Assembly (NCBI GenBank): GCA_038145405.1
Contig: JAYQPQ010000031.1
Location: 1 to 20,079, forward strand
Length of the DNA: 20,079 nucleotides
Source: JAYQPQ01 sp038145405
GTDB taxonomy: Bacteria > Pseudomonadota > Gammaproteobacteria > Pseudomonadales > GM7GCV1
Direction of reading: 5' to 3'
Part shown: positions 7,533 to 13,701 of the stretch, one piece after another
Position numbering within the stretch: the first letter of the stretch is position 1
How the letters are laid out: each line of letters begins with the position of its first letter
Notes under the pieces: generated by a model
The model's database searches: none
Seen by the model: only the letters and a program-made list of their open reading frames with translations
Told to the model about the DNA's origin: nothing
Position numbers and translations under genes: made by a program

Positions 7533-8176
7533 ATCAGCGCCGATGTTTCAACCTACTCGACCGCCTTTGTCTCGGCGCAGAAAACGCGCTACTGACGCTG
7601 GCGCCAAACCAACGCCAGCCGAACAGGGATAATCCCGGTAACCGGGTGCCGGAGGGTGAGCTAGATGCCGCCGAGCGCCAGCTGGCGGCGCGATTGATGC
7701 GCGTGAATCACACCGGCGAGGTCTGTGCTCAGGGCCTGTATCAGGGCCAGGCCCTAACGGCTCGGTTACCCGAGGTTCGAGGGGAAATGGAGCGCGCCTG
7801 TGAAGAGGAGGTCGATCATCTGCTGTGGTGCGCCGAACGCCTACAACAGCTGGGCAGCCAAACCAGCTACCTCAACCCGATCTTCTATTCCCTGTCCTTT
7901 GCCCTGGGCGCGGGTGCCGGTGCCATCAGCGACCGTCTGTCACTCGGCTTTGTCGCCGCTACCGAAGATCAGGTGGTGCACCATCTGGAGCGTCATCTGG
8001 GTAAATTGCCGGAACAGGACGCCCGCAGTCGCGCCATTGTGGATCAGATGCGCACCGACGAAAACGAGCATCGCGCCGCTGCTATGGCCGCCGGTGGCAT
8101 GGACTTTCCGCCCCCGGTCAAGCGGCTGATGACCGGCGTATCCCGGGTGATGACCGCGACCGTAGCCCTGATCTAG
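7529..8176 (+). CDS. coq7: Coq7-type ubiquinone hydroxylase (di-iron DMQ monooxygenase)
   Basis: This 215-residue protein has all the di-iron ligands of the Coq7 family: E64 in RVNHTGEVCAQGLY, E94-xx-H97 in EEEVDHLLWC, E146 in ATEDQVVHH and E178-xx-H181 in DENEH. It hydroxylates the 2-polyprenyl-3-methyl-6-methoxybenzoquinone intermediate (DMQ) at C6, the penultimate step of ubiquinone synthesis, at the inner membrane. It replaces the flavin enzyme UbiF of E. coli; Pseudomonas has the same type. Length and order of motifs are normal. The start overlaps the kinase stop (ATGA), so its translation is at least partly coupled to the thiamine operon, although an internal promoter is possible. It faces the osmC-type gene with a four-base gap and no visible intrinsic terminator. 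Confidence 0.95.
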   Translation: MNQRRCFNLLDRLCLGAENALLTLAPNQRQPNRDNPGNRVPEGELDAAERQLAARLMRVNHTGEVCAQGLYQGQALTARLPEVRGEMERACEEEVDHLLWCAERLQQLGSQTSYLNPIFYSLSFALGAGAGAISDRLSLGFVAATEDQVVHHLERHLGKLPEQDARSRAIVDQMRTDENEHRAAAMAAGGMDFPPPVKRLMTGVSRVMTATVALI

Positions 8177-8180
8177 CTGT

Positions 8181-8600
8181 CTAGCCCTCGCGAATCTCGA
8201 AGGTGTGACTGATCTGGGCGCCGGCTTTGCCCATCATGATGGAGGCGGAACAGTACTTGTCAGCCGACAGTTCGACAGCGCGCTTGACCATGGCGTGACG
8301 CAGGTTCTTGCCGGTCACCACAAAGTGCAGATGGATGCGGGTAAATACGGCTGGTACGGCATCCGCACGCTCGGCTTCCAGCTCACAATGGCAGGCGGTG
8401 ACGTCCTGCCGCGACTTTTTCAGAATGTCGACGACATCGAAGGACGAACAGCCGCCGACGCCCATCAACACCAGCTCCATGGGCCGCGCGCCGCGGTTCT
8501 GTCCGCCGTGATCCGGAGGGCCGTCGAGGGTAATTTCATGGCCGCTGCCGCTGGTTGCCTTGAAGGCCACCTCGCCCAGCCAGTCAATTCGTGCTTTCAC
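8181..8600 (-). CDS. OsmC/YhfA-family protein
   Basis: A 139-residue cytoplasmic protein of the OsmC fold, closest in appearance to the YhfA branch. Indicators are the N-terminal strand repeat with ITLDGPPDHGG, ARPMELVLMGVGGCSSFDVVDIL (the first redox-type cysteine in the central helix) and a second conserved cysteine in LSADKYCSASIMM. OsmC/Ohr relatives reduce organic hydroperoxides with this cysteine pair, but the YhfA branch has no firmly established substrate. The start is GTG at 8598-8600 with GAGG seven bases before it. As I recall, an OsmC-type gene lies next to vfr in Pseudomonas too, so this is old shared gene order. Confidence 0.88.
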   Translation of the reverse strand: MKARIDWLGEVAFKATSGSGHEITLDGPPDHGGQNRGARPMELVLMGVGGCSSFDVVDILKKSRQDVTACHCELEAERADAVPAVFTRIHLHFVVTGKNLRHAMVKRAVELSADKYCSASIMMGKAGAQISHTFEIREG

Positions 8601-8828
8601 TTGTTTACCTCAAATTTGGCGCTAGCGAGACTAGCATAAAAGCATCGCTTTTTTCCCGTATTTCAATTCCTTAACCAATTCAGTCAGAAATGATCTAAAC
8701 TTTTGAAATTGTTATCATAGGCACCTAGTCTGCCGAGCATGCAAGGCAAAAAGATCCTATCGAGAACTGTTCTGCCGCCTAACTTGGTACGCCAGAACCT
8801 TGCCGGGTTCGGGGTAGCCAACCTGTAA
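8601..8828. other. Divergent intergenic region between osmC-type gene and vfr/crp remnant
   Basis: This stretch is more AT-rich than its neighbours. It holds two small inverted repeats: GCTAG-CGAGA-CTAGC at 8621-8635 and AAAAGC-ATC-GCTTTT at 8638-8652. A weak possible promoter toward the vfr remnant is TTGAAA (8703-8708) with TAGTCT 17 bp later. An ATG at 8739 opens a 29-codon frame that ends at TAA 8826-8828 and is in register with the vfr/crp frame that follows. I see no other gene here and no classical TGTGA-N6-TCACA site. Confidence 0.4.
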
Positions 8829-9407
8829 GGATTTCTAGAGCACTGCAATCGCCGTCGCTATCCCGCCAAGTCCACCATCATATTTGCCGGTGAGCAGGGT
8901 GAACTGCTCTATTACATCCTCAAGGGTACAGTCACCGTCATAATCAAAGAGGATGAGGGGCGGGAAATGATCATCGCCTATATCAACGAGGGTGAGTTCC
9001 TCGGCGAGCTCGGTATTTTCAATGAGGGCGATCGCGAACGCAGCGCCTGGATTCGCACCAAGAGCGAGTGCGAAGTCGCCGAAATCGGCTATGCCCGCTT
9101 TCTGGAGCTCTGGCGCGTCTATCCAGATGTTCTCTTTGCCATCGGCTCACAAATTGCCAATCGCCTAAAGCAGACCACGCGCAAGGTGCGCGATCTGGCC
9201 TTTATGGATGTCACCGGTCGGGTGGCCGGCTGTCTGCTCGAACTGTGTAAACTACCCGATGCCAAGGAGCATGCGGATGGCATGCAGATCAAGATTTCCC
9301 GCATCGTCGGCTGCTCGCGGGAGATGGCGGGTCGTATTCTCAAGGATATGCAGGATATGGGACTGATCAAAGCCCACGGCATGACGGTCGTTGTATACGG
9401 CGCCTAG
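8829..9407 (+). pseudogene. vfr: Damaged vfr/crp gene (cAMP receptor protein family)
   Basis: From 8832 the frame matches CRP/Vfr closely: FLEHCNRRRYPAKSTIIFAGE, the cyclic-nucleotide barrel with GEFLGELGIF and RSAWIRTK (phosphate-binding Glu and Arg-Ser kept), the dimer helix RKVRDLAFMDVTGRVA, and a C-terminal SREMAGRILKDMQDMGLI ending in VVVYGA. Two defects stand out. No ATG, GTG or TTG start lies between the in-frame TAA at 8826 and the conserved body; the first ATG is at 8967, inside the cAMP domain. In the DNA-binding motif, KITRQEIGRIVG of the family is shortened to KISRIVG at about 9291-9311, a loss of five codons that removes the first helix of the helix-turn-helix. trpC and the osmC and coq7 genes around it match the vfr locus of Pseudomonas. 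An altered, non-DNA-binding cAMP protein is a less likely alternative. Confidence 0.75.
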
Positions 9408-9457
9408 CGCGGCGGTGCGGTATAAGTCATCCGGGCGCTTTGCGCGCTCTGTTGCCT

Positions 9458-10243
9458 CTAAAAAAACAATTCTTGCAGCGCTGCACCGGGCGATGCGGCG
9501 CGCATGAAAGCCTCGCCCACCAAAAATGCATTCACACCGGCTGCGCGCATGCGCTGCACATCGGCCCTCGTGTGTATGCCACTTTCCGTTACCAGCAGAC
9601 GGTCCGTCGGGATGCGCTCCAGCAGGTCTAGCGTCGTTTCCAGTCGGGTGGTGAAACTGTGCAGATCGCGATTATTAATTCCAATCAGCGGACATTCAGT
9701 GGTCAGGGCGACTTCCAATTCAGCGGCGTTGTGCACCTCGATCAAGACATCCAGTCCAAGGCTGATAGCTAAGGCGTAAAAGTCTTTTACCTTAGCCGGA
9801 CTCAAGCCGGCCACGATCAGCAGGATGCAGTCCGCTCCCAGATAGCGCGACTCGTGAATCTGCCAGGCATCGACGACAAAATCCTTGCGCAACACCGGCA
9901 ATTTGCAAGCCGCACGCGCAGCCTGCAAATAGGCATCGGCACCCTGAAAATACTGCTCATCGGTCAAAACCGAAAGGCAGGTTGCCCCTCCGGCCTGATA
10001 ATCCCTGGCGATGGCTGGCGGATCAAAATCGGAGCGAATAATGCCCTTGCTGGGGGAAGCCTTCTTGATCTCGGCGATCACCGCTGGCAGGCCCGCTGCC
10101 GCCTGCTGCTGCAGTGCCCGGGCAAAGCCACGCACTGGACTGGGCCCATCCTGCATGGCAGCGATCGGACACCGAGCCGACCGTTCGGCGACCTCCTGGT
10201 GCTTGCGTTCGACAATACGATCGAGAATGCTGCCTTGCGCCAC
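9458..10243 (-). CDS. trpC: Indole-3-glycerol phosphate synthase
   Basis: The 261-residue protein is a monofunctional TrpC (TIM barrel) without a fused TrpF. It converts carboxyphenylamino-deoxyribulose phosphate to indole-3-glycerol phosphate. Visible family motifs are AEIKKASPSKG with the catalytic Lys and phosphate-side Ser, LSVLTDEQYFQG, LPVLRKDFVVD with the second catalytic Lys, GADCILLIVA, GINNRDL and TESGIHTRADV plus the phosphate-binding FLVGEAFMR at the end. The start is GTG; it shares one base with the stop of trpD (TAGTG), so translation is coupled. Its stop faces the vfr remnant about 50 bases away; a 12-bp palindrome (9474-9485) and an A-run (9460-9466) lie in the last codons, but they do not form a canonical terminator. 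Confidence 0.96.
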   Translation of the reverse strand: MAQGSILDRIVERKHQEVAERSARCPIAAMQDGPSPVRGFARALQQQAAAGLPAVIAEIKKASPSKGIIRSDFDPPAIARDYQAGGATCLSVLTDEQYFQGADAYLQAARAACKLPVLRKDFVVDAWQIHESRYLGADCILLIVAGLSPAKVKDFYALAISLGLDVLIEVHNAAELEVALTTECPLIGINNRDLHSFTTRLETTLDLLERIPTDRLLVTESGIHTRADVQRMRAAGVNAFLVGEAFMRAASPGAALQELFF

Positions 10244-11280
10244 TAGACCATCCCCAGGGCGCGGGTGAATTCGACCAACTCATGCAACTTGTTGCGCGCC
10301 AGGCCGCTGCCGATGGCATCCTCCGCCATCAGCACACCCTCCTTGAGCGTAGCCGCCAGACCACTGACGTAGATGGCTGCGCCGGCATTGAGGGCGATAA
10401 TATCGGCCGCCTTGCGCGCGCGTGGCTCGCCAGATTTACCCAGCGCGCTGCGAATCAGCTCCAAAGACTCCGTCGCATTGGTTACGGCCAGCCCCACCAG
10501 CGATTGCGATTCGATACCGAAGTCCTCGGGCTGGACGCGATAAACGGATACCTTGCCGTCCTTGAGCTCCGCTACCGTGGTGGTGGTAGCCATGCTGATC
10601 TCATCCAATCCGTCGTCGGCATGGACCACCAGCACGTGTTCGCTGCCAAGGCGCATCAGCACTTCCGCCAAGGGCTTGCACAGGGCCTGATTAAACACGC
10701 CCAGCACTTGGCGTTTGGCCCCGGCCGGGTTGGTCAGCGGTCCAAGGATATTAAAGATGGTGCGCTGACCAATTTCTCGTCGCGGCTTGATGGCGTACTT
10801 CATGGCGGCGTGATGCCCGGGAGCAAACATGAATCCCAAATGAATCTCCCTGATGCAGCGGGCGACCTGGTCCGGTGTCAGATCCAGACGCACGCCGGCC
10901 GCCTCCAGCACGTCGGCACTGCCAGTTGAGCTGGAGACCGAGCGATTGCCGTGTTTGGCTACCCGGACTCCCGCAGCGGCAGCAACCAGACTGGCCGCCG
11001 TGGACACGTTGAACAGATTGGCGCCATCGCCGCCCGTGCCGCACAGATCGACCAGACGCTCGTCACCGAGATCCACCTTGGCCACCAGGTCGCGCATAAC
11101 CAATGCAGCGCCGGTGATCTCGTCAATGCTTTCGCTTTTCATGCGCAACGAGGCCAACAGGGCACCGATTTGGGCATCCGTGGCTGCACCCGTCATGACC
11201 TGGCGCATGACTTCAACCATCTCTTGCTGGGTCAGGTCCTGCCGCTCAAAGAGCCGCCCCAGTGCTTCTTTAATATCCAT
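10243..11280 (-). CDS. trpD: Anthranilate phosphoribosyltransferase
   Basis: A 345-residue enzyme of normal length that joins anthranilate to PRPP. The N-terminal helical domain is followed by the PRPP-binding loop LCGTGGDGANLFNVST, then KHGNRSVSSSTGSADVLEAAG, FMFAPGHHAAMKY with the RRE(L)GQRTIFNILGPLTNPA segment, and a second metal-binding region HADDGLDEISM. All are intact. The stop overlaps the trpC start by one base, and the start lies 11 bases after the trpG stop, so all are in one transcript. Confidence 0.97.
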   Translation of the reverse strand: MDIKEALGRLFERQDLTQQEMVEVMRQVMTGAATDAQIGALLASLRMKSESIDEITGAALVMRDLVAKVDLGDERLVDLCGTGGDGANLFNVSTAASLVAAAAGVRVAKHGNRSVSSSTGSADVLEAAGVRLDLTPDQVARCIREIHLGFMFAPGHHAAMKYAIKPRREIGQRTIFNILGPLTNPAGAKRQVLGVFNQALCKPLAEVLMRLGSEHVLVVHADDGLDEISMATTTTVAELKDGKVSVYRVQPEDFGIESQSLVGLAVTNATESLELIRSALGKSGEPRARKAADIIALNAGAAIYVSGLAATLKEGVLMAEDAIGSGLARNKLHELVEFTRALGMV

Positions 11281-11291
11281 GTATCTGCCCT

Positions 11292-11870
11292 CTAGGACTG
11301 CAGAAAATTACGCAGCATGGCGTGACCGTGCTCGGAGAGAATGGACTCCGGATGGAATTGCACGCCCTCGATGGGATAGTCGCGGTGGCGCACCCCCATG
11401 ATCTCGTCGATCCCGCCCTCGGCGGTGGCAGTCCATGCTGTTATCTCCAGACAATCCGGCAGGCTGTCCTTGTCGATGACCAGCGAGTGGTAGCGGGTCG
11501 CCGAAAAGGGCGATGCCAGTCCGTTGAATACGCCCTGCCCGCGGTGATGCATGGCCGAAATTTTGCCGTGCATGACCTGCCGTGCGCGCACGATGCGGCC
11601 GCCAAATGCCTGGCCGATGCTCTGGTGTCCCAGGCACACACCCAGGAGCGGCACTGAACCCGCCAGCGCCTTGATCAGCTCGACGCTGATACCGGCCTCG
11701 TTGGGCGTACAGGGTCCGGGGGATATGACCACCTTCTCCGGCTTTAAGGCCAGGGCCTGAGCCAGGCTCAGTTCGTCATTGCGCACCACTTTGACGTCGG
11801 CGCCCAGCTCGGCCAGGTAATGTACCAGGTTGTAGGTGAAGGAGTCGTAGTTGTCGATCATCAAAATCAT
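11292..11870 (-). CDS. trpG: Anthranilate synthase glutamine amidotransferase component (TrpG/PabA)
   Basis: A 192-residue class I glutamine amidotransferase. The triad is visible: nucleophile C79 in LLGVCLGHQSIGQ, and H173 and E175 in VQFHPESIL. The N-terminal MIDNYDSFTYNL and the oxyanion loop ISPGPCTPNEAG are standard. It supplies ammonia from glutamine to TrpE, and in bacteria of this group the same subunit often serves PabB in folate synthesis. The ATG overlaps the trpE stop (ATGA), which suggests matched synthesis of the two subunits. In Pseudomonas trpE is separated from trpGDC by some distance, so the compact trpEGDC order here differs. Confidence 0.96.
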   Translation of the reverse strand: MILMIDNYDSFTYNLVHYLAELGADVKVVRNDELSLAQALALKPEKVVISPGPCTPNEAGISVELIKALAGSVPLLGVCLGHQSIGQAFGGRIVRARQVMHGKISAMHHRGQGVFNGLASPFSATRYHSLVIDKDSLPDCLEITAWTATAEGGIDEIMGVRHRDYPIEGVQFHPESILSEHGHAMLRNFLQS

Positions 11871-13354
11871 GACGACTTACCTCCCGCACGGATCATGTCA
11901 GCCGAACGCAACAGGGCGCGGGCTTTGTTCATAGTTTCCTCCCACTCCTTGGCCGGTACCGAGTCGGCGACGATGCCAGCACCTGCCTGCACATGCATCT
12001 GGCCATCCTTGATGACCGCCGTGCGAATGGCTATAGCCATATCCATCTGTCCATCCCATCCGATGTAGCCTACTGCCCCGGCGTAGGCACCGCGCTTGAC
12101 TGGCTCCAGCTCATCGATGATTTCCATTGCGCGAATTTTGGGAGCGCCACTCAGGGTGCCGGCGGGGTGAGCTGCCTTCAGCACATCGATAGCATCCAGC
12201 TCGGGGCGCACCTGACCGACCACGTTGGAGGTGATGTGCATAACGTGCGAGAAGCGTTCCACGATCATCTGCTCGGTGACCCTGACTGTCCCGGTTTGCG
12301 CCACGCGACCGCAGTCGTTGCGCCCCAGATCGATGAGCATGAGATGCTCGGCGATCTCCTTGGGATCGGCCATCATCTCCGCCTCCAGCGCCAGATCCTC
12401 GGCTTCCGTCTTGCCGCGCGGACGCGTACCGGCGATGGGGCGAATGGTCACCTCGCCCTGCTGCTGCCGTACCAGGATTTCCGGGGAGGCCCCTACCAGT
12501 TGGAAATCGCCCAGATCGAGATAAAACATATAGGGTGAGGGATTCACTGAGCGCAGCGCCCGATACAGGCTGATAGGCTCCGACTCAAACGCCATGCTCA
12601 GGCGCTGCGACAGCACCACTTGCATGATGTCTCCCGCCAGGCAGTATTCGCGAATACGCTCGACGCCGGCTTCGAAGCCGGCTTTGCCCATGCTGGACTG
12701 CATGCTCAGATCATCCAGCGAGGCAGTCAACGACAGGCTCAGATGCGGCAGCTTCGGTACCTCGTCCTGCAGACGTTGCTCCAACTGGTCTAACCGCTCA
12801 CAGGCTCGTGCGTAGGCCTGCGGTTCGCCCGGATCGGCGTGCACCAGCAGCGTCAGCTTGCCGGTGAAGTTGTCAAAGATCACCAGCTCTTCGGCCAGCA
12901 TCAGGTAAATGTCCGGCAGGCCCAGCTCGTCCTTCGGCTGACTGTGCAGCAGACGCGGTTCGACATAGCGCACCATGTCATAACCGACATAGCCCACTAG
13001 GCCGCCGCTGAAGGCCGGCAATCCGGCGACGGACGGCACGCGAAAGCGCGCCTTGTAAGCGCGCACAAACTCCAGCGGATCATCCAGCTGTTGGGATTCC
13101 AGTACGGCCTGATCGCGCAAAACCTCTACGCGATTGCCAAAGACGCGCAGACATTCCCGCGCTGGCAGCCCAATAATGGAATAGCGCCCCCACTTTTCCA
13201 CGGCCTCCACCGACTCCAGCAAAAAGCTGTTCGGCAGGCGCGCCAAAGTGGCAAAGACACTCAGTGGGGTTTCGAGATCAGCAAGGACATCCCGGTAAAC
13301 CGGGATACGGTTGTAATTGTCCTGGGAGAAAAGGGCGAATTGCTCAGGTGACAT
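11867..13354 (-). CDS. trpE: Anthranilate synthase component I
   Basis: I place the start at the ATG 13352-13354 (MSPEQFALFSQDNYNRIPVY), giving 495 residues, because family homology begins here; an in-frame TTG at 13456 would add 34 residues with no family resemblance and would overlap the leader peptide. The feedback-inhibition region (SFLLESVEAVEKWGRYS) is intact, so Trp inhibition is expected. The chorismate-binding domain has the usual VLSQRLS, SPEILVR, PIAGTRPRGKT, MLIDLGRNDCGRV, PAGTLSGAPK and the final GAGIVADSVP. With TrpG the enzyme makes anthranilate from chorismate. It is first of four overlapping or nearly overlapping genes. AGAAGAG lies immediately before the ATG, closer than ideal. 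Confidence 0.96.
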   Translation of the reverse strand: MSPEQFALFSQDNYNRIPVYRDVLADLETPLSVFATLARLPNSFLLESVEAVEKWGRYSIIGLPARECLRVFGNRVEVLRDQAVLESQQLDDPLEFVRAYKARFRVPSVAGLPAFSGGLVGYVGYDMVRYVEPRLLHSQPKDELGLPDIYLMLAEELVIFDNFTGKLTLLVHADPGEPQAYARACERLDQLEQRLQDEVPKLPHLSLSLTASLDDLSMQSSMGKAGFEAGVERIREYCLAGDIMQVVLSQRLSMAFESEPISLYRALRSVNPSPYMFYLDLGDFQLVGASPEILVRQQQGEVTIRPIAGTRPRGKTEAEDLALEAEMMADPKEIAEHLMLIDLGRNDCGRVAQTGTVRVTEQMIVERFSHVMHITSNVVGQVRPELDAIDVLKAAHPAGTLSGAPKIRAMEIIDELEPVKRGAYAGAVGYIGWDGQMDMAIAIRTAVIKDGQMHVQAGAGIVADSVPAKEWEETMNKARALLRSADMIRAGGKSS

Positions 13355-13424
13355 CTCTTCTGCTCGGGTTAGAGTCGGAACGCATTGGGTTGTGGAGCGC
13401 CTTCGGCAGGCGAAGCAAAGCGGG

Positions 13425-13487
13425 TTAACTGCGCCAGCGGCGCCAACCGGAATCAATCACCCAAATGACAGAAGGACATGAAATCAT
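13425..13487 (-). CDS. Candidate trp leader peptide (TrpL-like), three Trp codons
   Basis: On the minus strand 70 bases before trpE is a 20-codon frame, MISCPSVIWVIDSGWRRWRS, ending in TAA. Three of 20 residues are Trp, which is far above the usual frequency and typical of leader peptides of trp attenuators. The W15-R-R-W18 codons lie in a hairpin (minus-strand GCGCC-GCT-GGCGC, positions 13443-13431), as expected if ribosome stalling on Trp codons alters RNA folding. I could not find a terminator with a T-run between the leader and trpE, so the mechanism, if any, is not classical attenuation that I can draw. There is no Shine-Dalgarno sequence; a promoter -10 ends six bases before the ATG, so the message may be leaderless. 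Confidence 0.5.
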   Translation of the reverse strand: MISCPSVIWVIDSGWRRWRS

Positions 13488-13493
13488 GGCCGG

Positions 13494-13522
13494 ATTTTAC
13501 TCAATGCGCCCGGGATTGCCTA
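13494..13522 (-). promoter_or_regulatory. Candidate sigma70 promoter of the trp operon
   Basis: Reading the minus strand, TAGGCA (13522-13517, four of six -35 bases) is followed after 17 bases by TAAAAT (13499-13494, five of six -10 bases). The expected start is about 13487, the A of the leader-peptide ATG. The trp operator was not recognised here. Confidence 0.5.
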
Positions 13523-13701
13523 GGGCTGAAGTAAGCGGCAGGCGGCGGCATAGGGCCAGCGGACGAGGTTGTGTTGCGGGGGCATTTTCACCGGAAAAAT
13601 ACTGGCGTGGACGACGCTCTTCTGGTAAGTTCCCCGGCTTGATTTTCAGGGCCTCCACGGCCTATCCATTGCAAACAAACGGACCAACACGAGTTTGACT
13701 T
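13523..13701. other. Intergenic region upstream of dksA
   Basis: This non-coding stretch separates the divergent trp and dksA transcripts. It must hold the dksA promoter, but only weak candidates are visible (for example TTGCGG with AATACT 17 bp later, around 13574-13602, and TTGATT near 13638). No strong Shine-Dalgarno sequence precedes the dksA ATG at 13702. I see no conserved RNA element. Confidence 0.3.

Noticed and set aside
8621..8652. Two small inverted repeats between the osmC-type and vfr genes as operators.
   Set aside because: They match no operator consensus I know, and nothing else supports a regulator; mentioned only as a description of the region.
9460..9485. Palindrome TGCAGCGCTGCA plus A-run at the trpC 3' end as a terminator on the minus strand.
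   Set aside because: The palindrome has no loop and is seven bases from the T-run; it also encodes trpC residues.
13457..13698. Open frames on both strands between trpE and dksA (including the TTG-initiated extension of trpE).
   Set aside because: Composition and lack of family resemblance point to chance frames; only the short Trp-rich leader frame is kept.
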